DNA from: Fictibacillus nanhaiensis
GTDB taxonomy: Bacteria > Bacillota > Bacilli > Bacillales > Fictibacillaceae
Assembly (NCBI GenBank): GCA_017052515.1
Contig: JAFHKR010000039.1
Location: 310,001 to 374,000 of the forward strand
Reading direction: 5' to 3'
DNA: 64,000 nucleotides
This document shows positions 42,740 to 50,935 of this stretch, in pieces. Made by a program: the position numbers and the translations under genes. Below the pieces are notes generated by a model. That model was not told the DNA's origin and made no database searches. It was given only the letters and a program-made list of their open reading frames with translations. Within the stretch, counting starts at the first letter, position 1. Each line of letters starts with the position of its first letter.

Positions 42740-43525
42740 TCAACTTCCTGTACTATGATAATGTCGGATTCCAAACTTCCAAAATCGTAACGCTATGAAA
42801 AGAAAAATGATTGATACGAGTGGTGGTAATGCTAGGTTCCAAGTGTCACCACCTTTATTTAATAGAAACAGAACAGGTGTATAGTTCATAAATCCTACAG
42901 GGATGACTGTGAAAAAAATGATTTTGAGCCAGCCGGGATAGATATTCATCGGATAGTTGGCTGCATTAAAAGGAGCATAAAGAGTAAAGGTTTGGAAATC
43001 TTTTATCCTCTGTGTCCAAAAGGCAATGGTAGCTGTGATCAACCCTAGAGAAAAACAAATAAGCACTCCCGAAAAAATAGTTACAGGTAAATAAATTAAC
43101 AAAAGAAATAATTCAACGTTATTAAGTTTTAAACCGATAATAGAAATAACAAGGATTAAAATACCTTGTATCGTTCCACCTATTCGGGATAGGTCTAAGT
43201 TCTTAGTTAAAAGCAAAGATAACGGAGAGACAGGTCGAATTAAAAGACTATCGAATTCACCTTCGATCATGTATCGTTCAAAATTATGTACCTCTACACA
43301 AAATACTCTGTACAGAGTTATAGCGACAGAAGAGATTCCATAGAGCAATCCCACTTCATAAAGATTCCAGCCCTTTACATCATCAAAACGTTGCAGTATG
43401 GCTGCGAGCAGTACAAAGTCCACTGCCATGATCAAACCGTATGATAAGGAGGATACAAGGAAGTTCATCTTATACTGCATACGCGAACGTAAACTACCTG
43501 ATAATAGTTTCAGATAAAGGTTCAT
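42740..43525 (-). CDS. ABC-2 family permease (ABC2_membrane_6 type), second
   Basis: A 261-residue membrane protein with about six hydrophobic helices. The opening YLKLLSGSLRSRMQYKMNFLVSSLSYGL, the VHNFERYMIEGEFDSLLIRPVSPL segment and the NYPMNIYPGWLKIIFFTVIPVGFMNYTPVL block are typical of this permease family. It is 4 nt downstream of the other permease gene and 12 nt before the ATPase. The two distinct permeases presumably form a heterodimer served by one ATPase. Confidence 0.88.
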   Translation of the reverse strand: MNLYLKLLSGSLRSRMQYKMNFLVSSLSYGLIMAVDFVLLAAILQRFDDVKGWNLYEVGLLYGISSVAITLYRVFCVEVHNFERYMIEGEFDSLLIRPVSPLSLLLTKNLDLSRIGGTIQGILILVISIIGLKLNNVELFLLLIYLPVTIFSGVLICFSLGLITATIAFWTQRIKDFQTFTLYAPFNAANYPMNIYPGWLKIIFFTVIPVGFMNYTPVLFLLNKGGDTWNLALPPLVSIIFLFIALRFWKFGIRHYHSTGS

Positions 43526-43529
43526 TATT

Positions 43530-44309
43530 TTATCCTCCTTGAATTTCTAACTTATGACGAGCTTTCTCAGTTATCCATAGATTGAAGCTTGTTAACACCA
43601 TGACCCAAACTAGCTGAATAAGAATAACATCACTTGAAGCTTTCTCAAGAAATATCATGACAGGATAATAGATGGCCCCAGCAAAAGGTAAATAAGGTGT
43701 GATAGAAGACAGGGGAGCTGGGAGCAGGTCGATAGGTACGAGTTGTCCACCTAGACCAACTAATAAAGTAAAGTTCACAAAATGTGCCCAGTTGATCTCA
43801 GTCGTCCAGCAAGCACTTACTCCAACTAGATAGTGCAGATTGATTGAAATAATCATGGCAAACAAAATGGAAATACATAAGAAAAAATAGGTCGGTATGT
43901 GTTGAGGTATATAAAAGCCTACCGTAAAGAAAAAAACAAGCCCGATAGGAAGAGAGCGAAAGAACAAATTATACAATAATCGTCCAGCTTCTTGAGAGGT
44001 AACATAGAGAAAAAAGTTTGTTGGTCTTGCGAGTTCCAAAGAGATTGCACCGTTTCGTACTCCGTTTTGAATGTTGAGTCCTGCCGTTAGAAATCCGGAT
44101 AACCAGAGGATGCATTGTACAGCCGCAATATAATAGGTCATATCTAGGGCACTGTAGGGACTTTCATTTTCTTTTCCTTGGAGTACACCGATCCAAATAG
44201 CGATAAAAACAAATCCGAAGATTGCGCTTGCTGCATTGTTAATCAGATGTGCCACCTTGTATTGCATGTTACGCATAAAGCTCTTTTGTAATAGAATCCA
44301 ATAAACCAT
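43530..44309 (-). CDS. ABC-2 family permease, first
   Basis: A 259-residue membrane protein with about six helices. It opens VYWILLQKSFMRNMQYKVAHLINNAASAIFGF, then shows the positionally conserved IQNGVRNGAISLELARPTNFFLY segment and a C-terminal hydrophobic block. It heads the three-gene exporter operon. GGGGGA-type ribosome sequence precedes ATG 44309. It is distinct from, but homologous in layout to, the second permease. The export substrate is not deducible. Confidence 0.88.
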   Translation of the reverse strand: MVYWILLQKSFMRNMQYKVAHLINNAASAIFGFVFIAIWIGVLQGKENESPYSALDMTYYIAAVQCILWLSGFLTAGLNIQNGVRNGAISLELARPTNFFLYVTSQEAGRLLYNLFFRSLPIGLVFFFTVGFYIPQHIPTYFFLCISILFAMIISINLHYLVGVSACWTTEINWAHFVNFTLLVGLGGQLVPIDLLPAPLSSITPYLPFAGAIYYPVMIFLEKASSDVILIQLVWVMVLTSFNLWITEKARHKLEIQGG

Positions 44310-44402
44310 AAGTCCCCCTTTATGAAGTTTTCATTTTTTAGCGCAGAATTATAAAATAGCAAATTTTACAAAAGTTTGCAATTCTTTTTTGGAGGTTATT
44401 CT

Positions 44403-45458
44403 ATGTCATGTTCACAGTGTCGCCCAACAGGAGATTTTCCGGAGAGTGGCTTTATTCATATCCGTACCGATCATCCCGTACTTGTGCAAAGCTTGATGAG
44501 TTTATTCAAAGAAAACGGGCTGGAAGGCATCCTTTCTGGAAATATTGCATCAGCAAAATACAGCAATCTAATAGAATTGCAAGACGTGATGACAAAGTCA
44601 CTTGAAACATTCAACAACATTGCTGTGGAATCGTATTATTGTTCAGTTACATCTACAATGGAAGCAGTGAGTGTCTTCACTCCATGGATTCCATTTCAAC
44701 ACTTTTTTGAAAGAATGAAGCAAATTGATTTGTATGAAATTATTCAACAGCAGCTTTTTACTACACATTCTCAGCCAATAATTTCTTTACAGAGCAAAGA
44801 TATTTATGGATATGAATTCTTACTTCGACCATCATCTGAGGAATATGAATTTAAACCATATGAACTTTTTCAGTATGCTGAACGAACGGGTCTACAGGCA
44901 TTATTAGACGGAAATGCTAGGATGACTTCTATTCGAAACAGCGCTGGAGCTGTTGCGCCAGGGGTGAAACGATTTATTAATTTTCTTCCGTCATCGATCT
45001 ATGACCCTAAGCATTGTCTGGCTACAACATTTAAAGCTGCTGCTGAGGCAGGAGTAGACCCAAACGACCTCGTCTTTGAAGTAGTGGAGACTGAAGAAAT
45101 CGCAGACATCAATCATTTGAAAAGCATCCTTCATGCATATCAAGAGCAAGGAATGAAAGTGGCACTAGATGACTTGGGTGCTGGCCATTCAACACTTTCT
45201 GTATTAAAAGAGTTAAAACCAGACTATGTGAAGATTGATCGTAAAATCATTTCTTTCTGTGATGAAGATGCATCTAAAGAAGATATGATTCAGAAAATCG
45301 TAGAGGTCGCTAAAGAAATAGGCGCAGTTGTACTTGCTGAAGGAATCGAGAGAAAAGAAGAAGCAGAGATCGCTTTGAAATGCGGAGTAGAGCTTGCTCA
45401 AGGCTATTATTTTGGCCGTCCTGTTCCGACAGAATCATTAGCTGCGACCGTTCAATAA
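44403..45458 (+). CDS. EAL domain protein (probable c-di-GMP phosphodiesterase)
   Basis: A 351-residue cytoplasmic protein. An uncharacterised N-terminal ~110 residues contain a CSQC motif at the very start. The EAL domain follows (~115-350). The signature reads YGYEFLLRP (EFL in place of EAL). Metal and base residues are retained: Asn in INFLPSS, Glu in FEVVETEE, Asp-Asp in ALDDLGAG, Lys in YVKIDRK, Glu in LAEGIE and Gln in QGYYFGRP. It therefore may be an active hydrolase of cyclic di-GMP, though loop 6 is DDLGAG rather than DDFGTG. ATG 44403 follows GGAGG at 7 nt. Confidence 0.88.
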   Translation: MSCSQCRPTGDFPESGFIHIRTDHPVLVQSLMSLFKENGLEGILSGNIASAKYSNLIELQDVMTKSLETFNNIAVESYYCSVTSTMEAVSVFTPWIPFQHFFERMKQIDLYEIIQQQLFTTHSQPIISLQSKDIYGYEFLLRPSSEEYEFKPYELFQYAERTGLQALLDGNARMTSIRNSAGAVAPGVKRFINFLPSSIYDPKHCLATTFKAAAEAGVDPNDLVFEVVETEEIADINHLKSILHAYQEQGMKVALDDLGAGHSTLSVLKELKPDYVKIDRKIISFCDEDASKEDMIQKIVEVAKEIGAVVLAEGIERKEEAEIALKCGVELAQGYYFGRPVPTESLAATVQ

Positions 45459-45465
45459 ATGTCCG

Positions 45466-45497
45466 AAAACCTTATCAAAAAAAGATAAGGTTTTTTT
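45466..45497 (+). terminator. Terminator of the EAL gene
   Basis: AAAACCTTATC (45466-45476) pairs with GATAAGGTTTT (45484-45494), then TTTT. Confidence 0.88.
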
Positions 45498-45602
45498 TAG
45501 CGAATCACTTGGAATAGTAGCCAACATCTAGTAATCTATAGATAGATGCTTTTGTAATATAATTGTAAAATTAACGGGAATATTTCCAAAAGGAGCGGAA
45601 TG

Positions 45603-47690
45603 ATGGTAACGAAAGCGGATCCGGAAAAAAAGAAGAAAAAGTCGCAAGTGCCCTTTCGTTTAAATGTCTTGTTTTTGGTCGTCTTTTTTCTATTCTCTGT
45701 CCTTATTTTAAGGCTAGGTGTTCTCCAGATCGTAAATGGAGAGGAAAAACGACTAGAGTCTGAAGCAGTTGAAGAAGTTATTGCAAGGAAAGAAGCACCA
45801 AGAGGAAAGCTGTTAGACAGCAACTTTCGTGAGGTTGTAGGAAATGAACCTTTCTTTTCTTTAACATATACGAAAACAGTAGATACAAAAGCAAAAGACA
45901 CGATGCGGATTGCAGAATGGCTAGCTGATCGCCTTGGTGTTACAGAGGATCAGATTAAAAAGATCACAGAACGCGATAAAAAAGACTATTTTATCGCAAA
46001 ACAAGATGTGACAAAGATGATAGAAGAGCGTCTTAGCAAGAAGGAAAAGAAACTAAGTGATAAAGATCAATATATCGCACTCGTCAATAAGATTACAGAA
46101 GAAGAAATCAAGAGTCTAACTGACAAAGATATTAAGATTCTCGCTTATAAACGTGCGATGGATACAGGCTATGCATATTCAGCACAACGAATTAAAACGA
46201 ACTTAAACAACGAAGAAGTTTCCGTGATCTCTGAGAATCTAGGTGACCTTCCTGGGGTAGATATTATGGCGGATTCAGAGAGAATCTATCCTTATGGGAA
46301 ATCAGCAATTTTTGGAGCTGTTAAACAAATTCCAAAGTCACGAATGGATTATTTCATGACTAGGGGATATGACAGAAGTGATCAAGTAGGTATAAGTGGA
46401 CTTGAGGTTCAATATGAACAGGTTTTAAGAGGTACAAAAGAAAAATCAGTATATCTAACGAATCCTAAAACGGGAGAAACTATTGGTGAGCCTAAAACAA
46501 TAGCTGGCCAAAGAGGAAAAGATATCGTACTTACTCTAGATATGGAATTGCAATTCCAGTTAGAGCGAATTTTAGAAGAGGAAATTTTAAAGGCAAAACC
46601 TTTGCCAGGAAATGACTTATTAAATTCAGCTTATATTGTAATGATGAATCCAAAAACGGGAGAAATCAAAGGGATAGCTGGTAAGAAATATGAAGATGGA
46701 AAATTTACTAATCAGGAATATGGAGCATTATTCAATTCATATGAGATGGGTTCAACGGTTAAAGGAGCAACAGTCTTAGCAGGACTACATGAGAAAGTAA
46801 TCTCAAGAGGGACTGTCCTACATGACACACCTTTTCAAATAGCAGGTGGTAAACCAAAATCCTCTTGGAAAAACATGGGTTTTATTAATGATCTAGATGC
46901 TCTGAGGATGTCTTCTAACGTTTATATGTTTAATATTATGGATCGAATGATTGGACCCGAACATTGGACCGAAACATATGATGAAGCTCGTTATATGTTT
47001 AGCCAATTCGGCTTAGGTGTTGAAACAGGTATAGATTTTCCAGACGAAGCAACGGGATATAGAGGTACTCCAATAGAAGGTCAATCCGGGACATTGTATG
47101 ACTTAGGTATTGGTCAATTTGATACGTATACAACCCTTCAGCTTGTACAATATGTATCAACGATTGCCAACGGTGGATATCGAGTAAAACCTCAATTAGT
47201 AAGAGAAATTAGAGAACCTGTTGATTCATCAGAAAATGGTGGAAAACTTTTAAAGAGGTTTGAGCCCGAGATTTTAAATAGGCTTGAAATGTCAGAGGAG
47301 AATATAGAAAGAGTTCAACAAGGTTTTTGGCAAGTCATGCATAAACAAGGTGGGACTGCAAAAAGTTATTTTGATGATGAAGCAAAGTATCATAATCCTG
47401 CTGGTAAGACAGGGACAGCTCAACGTATTCTAAAACATCCAAGAACTGGACAAATTGTAGAGAAACATAACCTTACATTAGTAGGATATGCTCCTTTTGA
47501 AAATCCTGAGATTGCATTCGCTGTCGTTGTGCCAGAAGGAACTCCTCAAGGTAGTTTCCAGAAGATCAACAAATACATCGGACAACGTGCACTCGAAGCG
47601 TATTGGAACTTAAAAGAAGAATACGGTGAGAATGCAGCAACAGTTACCGGTAATTTAGAAAAAGATAGTGAAGAAGACTCAGCAGAATGA
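45603..47690 (+). CDS. Class B penicillin-binding protein (PbpA/PbpH-like transpeptidase)
   Basis: A 695-residue membrane-anchored D,D-transpeptidase. A Lys-rich cytoplasmic start leads to one TM helix (~20-40, LNVLFLVVFFLFSVLILRLGV), a dimerisation/pedestal region (~55-300, APRGKLLDSN, MADSERIYPYG, GISGLEVQYE), and the transpeptidase domain. That domain has STVK (Ser384), SSN (~437-439) and KTGTAQ (602-607). It crosslinks peptidoglycan and, by similarity to B. subtilis PBP2a/PbpH, probably serves lateral wall growth. ATG 45603 has AAAGGAG at 7 nt; the ATG directly before it is an alternative. The stop lies within the terminator stem region. Confidence 0.93.
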   Translation: MVTKADPEKKKKKSQVPFRLNVLFLVVFFLFSVLILRLGVLQIVNGEEKRLESEAVEEVIARKEAPRGKLLDSNFREVVGNEPFFSLTYTKTVDTKAKDTMRIAEWLADRLGVTEDQIKKITERDKKDYFIAKQDVTKMIEERLSKKEKKLSDKDQYIALVNKITEEEIKSLTDKDIKILAYKRAMDTGYAYSAQRIKTNLNNEEVSVISENLGDLPGVDIMADSERIYPYGKSAIFGAVKQIPKSRMDYFMTRGYDRSDQVGISGLEVQYEQVLRGTKEKSVYLTNPKTGETIGEPKTIAGQRGKDIVLTLDMELQFQLERILEEEILKAKPLPGNDLLNSAYIVMMNPKTGEIKGIAGKKYEDGKFTNQEYGALFNSYEMGSTVKGATVLAGLHEKVISRGTVLHDTPFQIAGGKPKSSWKNMGFINDLDALRMSSNVYMFNIMDRMIGPEHWTETYDEARYMFSQFGLGVETGIDFPDEATGYRGTPIEGQSGTLYDLGIGQFDTYTTLQLVQYVSTIANGGYRVKPQLVREIREPVDSSENGGKLLKRFEPEILNRLEMSEENIERVQQGFWQVMHKQGGTAKSYFDDEAKYHNPAGKTGTAQRILKHPRTGQIVEKHNLTLVGYAPFENPEIAFAVVVPEGTPQGSFQKINKYIGQRALEAYWNLKEEYGENAATVTGNLEKDSEEDSAE

Positions 47691-47707
47691 TGCTGAGTTT
47701 TTCTTTT
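47677..47707 (+). terminator. Terminator of the PBP gene
   Basis: ACTCAGCA (47677-47684) pairs with TGCTGAGT (47691-47698), loop GAATGA spanning the stop codon, then TTTTCTTTTT. Confidence 0.85.
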
Positions 47708-47731
47708 TGTATTCGTTTTGAATTTTTTAAA

Positions 47732-48079
47732 AGGCTCTTTTCTAAAAGATTGTTACTTTTAAATCTTTTTTATTTACGTCTATGACAGTTGATTGGAGCA
47801 TAAGGTGCGAGACTCTAGGCTAGGACAGGCTGGCAGTATTAAATGTGGAAGTGGCTCGTTCAGCCCCGACAAGCAAAAGTTGCTTAGACAAGGAAGGTGC
47901 TCTTTGCCTTCATGGCCGACTTAACTTTTGACGTCGGTGGGCTAGCCACTGCAACTGGGCAGCTGAGACACTTAAGAGTGAAACGAACAAATGTGGCTCA
48001 CCGCCTGCCCCGCGGAAAGCGAGCGACCTGGAGCGGAAATCAACTAGCTCCAACACTAACAATTTATACGAAAACAGCT
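47732..48079. repeat. Long intergenic repeat with inverted ends, copy 2 (348 bp)
   Basis: It has the same architecture as copy 1: AGGCTCTTTTCTAAAAG at one end and ACGAAAACAGCTTTT at the other, with TTGATTGGAGC...GGAGCGGAAATCAAC inner arms. The internal order of sequence blocks matches copy 1 along nearly the whole length, with scattered substitutions. Confidence 0.85.
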
Positions 48080-48094
48080 TTTATAAAATAGAAA

Positions 48095-48116
48095 AAAACC
48101 GGCCGAAGCCGGTTTT
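48095..48116. terminator. Terminator of the yjcZ-type gene
   Basis: AAAACCGGC (48095-48103) pairs with GCCGGTTTT (48108-48116) around a CGAA tetraloop. On the minus strand it lies 22 nt after the yjcZ stop. Confidence 0.85.
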
Positions 48117-48137
48117 CTCCCTTCACACTATTCATGA

Positions 48138-48224
48138 TTAGCAGAAGCAAGCTGCCCCAACAATAATCAATAGAATAAATAACACTACTACCAATGCGAA
48201 AGAATTGCCATAAGAATAACCCAT
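48138..48224 (-). CDS. YjcZ family sporulation-associated mini-protein
   Basis: A 28-residue gene. The product starts MGYSYGNSFALVVVLFIL and ends IIVGAACFC: a short polar Gly/Tyr-rich start and a single hydrophobic helix, as in the YjcZ family. AAGGAGG lies 8 nt before ATG 48224, and a terminator follows. Such proteins are Bacillales-specific, sporulation-linked and of unknown function. Confidence comes from the match in length, N-terminal motif and control signals. Confidence 0.88.
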   Translation of the reverse strand: MGYSYGNSFALVVVLFILLIIVGAACFC

Positions 48225-48445
48225 CGATTTTTCCTCCTTTAATTCTTGCAATTGTTAATTCCATATATCCTATGCCTGTTTTCATAATTGAAGTGGGCAG
48301 GAGCCTAGATTCCATTAAAATAGGCTGTAAATGTATGTTTGACCATGAAAGTGTCAACGATTTGTAAAGACTGGATACTTGTGAAGAACATATATTCTTT
48401 GTTTTAATGAAAGTAGAAAGAAAATACGTGACAGGGAGTCAGCTT

Positions 48446-48994
48446 ATGAAAAAGATACTTTTACCGTTCTTCTTATTATTTACGATTGTATTCCAACTGC
48501 CTTTATCAGCATCTGCTCATTCTGAACTTGAAACTTCTACTCCAGCCGAAGGAGAGAAAGTTACAACAGATCTTGAAGCAGTGGTGTTAACTTTTTCTAC
48601 GAAGATTGAATCGTTAAGTACGATGACGTTAAAAAATGGAGACAAAGAAATTCCTCTTCAGATTAGTATAGAAGATGATCAAATGACTGGCGCGATTACC
48701 AATCCACTTGAAAATGGAACCTACACGGTTGCTTATAAGATCATTGGTGCAGATAGTCATGTAATCGAAGGGAACTATTCGTTTTCTGTTGATCGTCCTA
48801 CTCAAGAAGAATCACCTGAACAAGGAACTACAGATGAAGGTACACAAGAAAAAGAAAACAACGGTGAAAAAGCATTGAACGACCAAGAAAAAAACGACAA
48901 GCCGAATAACCCCACTTACTTTGCTCCCTTAACGATTGGTTTAGTAATTGTGATCGCTGTTGTGTCATTCTTTGCTTTTAGAAGAAAACGTTAA
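48446..48994 (+). CDS. CopC-domain copper-binding membrane-anchored protein
   Basis: A 182-residue exported protein. The signal peptide (~1-24, ends SASA) leaves a mature N-terminus beginning His-Ser-Glu. The CopC domain (~25-118) has ASGSPAEG-like STPAEGEKV and ADSHVIEGNYSFSV; the N-terminal His plus the Asp/His of ADSH match the Cu(II) site of CopC. An acidic Gln/Glu/Asn-rich linker (~120-155) leads to a C-terminal TM helix and RRKR anchor. ATG 48446 follows CAGGGAG. It probably binds extracytoplasmic copper; no CopD partner is adjacent. Confidence 0.88.
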   Translation: MKKILLPFFLLFTIVFQLPLSASAHSELETSTPAEGEKVTTDLEAVVLTFSTKIESLSTMTLKNGDKEIPLQISIEDDQMTGAITNPLENGTYTVAYKIIGADSHVIEGNYSFSVDRPTQEESPEQGTTDEGTQEKENNGEKALNDQEKNDKPNNPTYFAPLTIGLVIVIAVVSFFAFRRKR

Positions 48995-48999
48995 AGGAA

Positions 49000-49029
49000 A
49001 AGCCTCGAATATATCGGGGCTTTTTTTCG
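49000..49029 (+). terminator. Terminator of the copC-type gene
   Basis: AAGCCTCGA (49000-49008) pairs with TCGGGGCTT (49014-49022, one G-U), then TTTTT. Confidence 0.82.
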
Positions 49030-49160
49030 TACTATAGGAAAGGTAACAAAGTGAACTATTTATTTGGTTTTTAGTAAAGAATATGAGCAAATAGATAGTT
49101 TTTTCTAACTATTCTGTTATATGATGTATATTGTCTTTTCAATTTAAAAGGGGGAAGGTG

Positions 49161-50930
49161 ATGGGTTTGGAAACATTTAAGAGATTAAAAGATTTTTATT
49201 GGCCGTACAAAAAGTACTTTTACTGGTCGATCTTGACATTGATTCTAGTGTCTGGAATCACCGTTATTTATCCGATGGTCTTACAATTTACCATTGATGA
49301 AATCATTATCAAAGGGGAATATTCAACCGTACCCTATGTTGCAATAGGCTTTATTCTTTTGATGGTAATAAAAGGGGCAGCTACATACACTCATCAGTTT
49401 TATGGAGATCTGTTCGGTATTCGGTCTGTTTATGAACTTCGTGAATCCCTGTATGAAAAGCTTCAGTTTCTGCCTTTCGATTATTATGACAATGCAAAGA
49501 CTGGAGATTTGATGTCGAGGTTAACCGCTGATGTTGAAGGGTTTCGTTTTTTTCTTTCTTTTGGATTCTCACAGCTCATCAATTTTGTATTAATCATTGG
49601 TTTCAGTCTCTCCGTCATGTTCTTCTACTCCGTTCCGTTAGCGCTCATCACACTGTGTATGATGCCATTCCTCGCAATCGTTGTTTACAAGTTTGATAAA
49701 GAAGTTCATCCCGCTTTCCGTGGAATTCGTAAGTCTATGGCGAATCTCAATACGAAAGTACAGGAAAATATTAGCGGAATAAATACTGTTAAATCGTTAT
49801 CACGAGAAGATTTCGAGATTAATAAGTTCGATACGTCTAATGAAGATTATAAATCTCAATATTTAACCACTTCTCATATTTGGGCTAAATATTTCCCGGT
49901 TATGGAATTGATCGGAAATCTTTCTGTCGTCTTGTTACTTGCATATGGAGGTTATCTCGTTATACAAGGAAACCTTACAGCAGGAGAGCTCGTCGCCTTT
50001 TTTAGCCTTGTATGGTACATCATGGGACCCATCATGAACCTAGGGTTTATCATGAATACATTTTCTCAATCTAAAGCGTCAGGAGAACGTCTGTTAGAAG
50101 TGTTAGACGAACAATTTGAGATGGAAGGAAAGGATCGTGAACTTGAGACGGTTCGCTTTCATGGAGAAGTGAAGTTTAAAAATGTGACACATCGTTACAA
50201 GAACGAGAAAAAGGAAGCACTTAAAGATATTTCGTTTATAGCAAAGCCTGGTCAGACGATTGGATTGATCGGTGCTACGGGTTCTGGAAAAACCTCCATT
50301 ACACAACTTCTATCGCGATTTTATAATCCGGAATCAGGAAAGATCAAAATAGATGGTAAACCACTTGAAGACTACTCATTACGAACGATTCGGAAAAATA
50401 TCGGTACTGTTCTTCAGGAGTCGTTTTTGTTTTCGTCAACGATTAAAGACAATATCTCATATGGAAATCCGTATGCGGAAATGGATGATATTATCAATGC
50501 GGCGAAAAGGGCTCAAGCACACGACTTTATCATGGAGCTTCCGGATGGTTACGACACGATTCTCGGAGAGAGAGGGCTTGGGCTATCTGGAGGGCAAAAG
50601 CAGAGGATCTCAATAGCTAGAGCGATTCTTATCGATCCAACCATTTTAATTCTTGATGATGCGACCAGTGCTGTAGATATGGAAACAGAATTTAGAATTC
50701 AGAAAGCGCTAAAAGAAGTGATGAGTGACAGAACGACATTTATTATTGCTCATCGCATCTCTTCATTAAAACATGCTGATGAGATTCTTGTTCTATCAAA
50801 TGGGAAAGTGATTGAACGGGGTACACATGAAGAACTGATTCATCAGGAATCTGGAGCGTATCGCAAAATTTATGATATTCAATATCAAGACAAAGATAAA
50901 GTGTTTCAAATGAACGGGCAGGGGGTGTAG
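49161..50930 (+). CDS. ABC exporter half-transporter, first of pair
   Basis: A 589-residue half-transporter with an N-terminal six-helix exporter domain (~1-310) and a C-terminal ATPase. Walker A GATGSGKTS, Q-loop VLQESFLFSS, signature LSGGQKQR, Walker B ILILDDATSAVD and H-loop IIAHR are present. Walker B ends Asp-Asp rather than Asp-Glu (LILDDATS), so the catalytic Glu is replaced by Asp in this subunit, the sign of a degenerate site in heterodimeric exporters. ATG 49161 follows GGGGGAAGG. Five nt separate it from its partner gene. The substrate is unknown; multidrug or lipid export is typical. Confidence 0.92.
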   Translation: MGLETFKRLKDFYWPYKKYFYWSILTLILVSGITVIYPMVLQFTIDEIIIKGEYSTVPYVAIGFILLMVIKGAATYTHQFYGDLFGIRSVYELRESLYEKLQFLPFDYYDNAKTGDLMSRLTADVEGFRFFLSFGFSQLINFVLIIGFSLSVMFFYSVPLALITLCMMPFLAIVVYKFDKEVHPAFRGIRKSMANLNTKVQENISGINTVKSLSREDFEINKFDTSNEDYKSQYLTTSHIWAKYFPVMELIGNLSVVLLLAYGGYLVIQGNLTAGELVAFFSLVWYIMGPIMNLGFIMNTFSQSKASGERLLEVLDEQFEMEGKDRELETVRFHGEVKFKNVTHRYKNEKKEALKDISFIAKPGQTIGLIGATGSGKTSITQLLSRFYNPESGKIKIDGKPLEDYSLRTIRKNIGTVLQESFLFSSTIKDNISYGNPYAEMDDIINAAKRAQAHDFIMELPDGYDTILGERGLGLSGGQKQRISIARAILIDPTILILDDATSAVDMETEFRIQKALKEVMSDRTTFIIAHRISSLKHADEILVLSNGKVIERGTHEELIHQESGAYRKIYDIQYQDKDKVFQMNGQGV

Positions 50931-50935
50931 GGAAG

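Noticed and set aside
47897-48091. Open frame (64 codons) inside long repeat copy 2
   Set aside because: Same reasoning as the copy 1 frame; no ribosome site and not present in the shorter copy 3.
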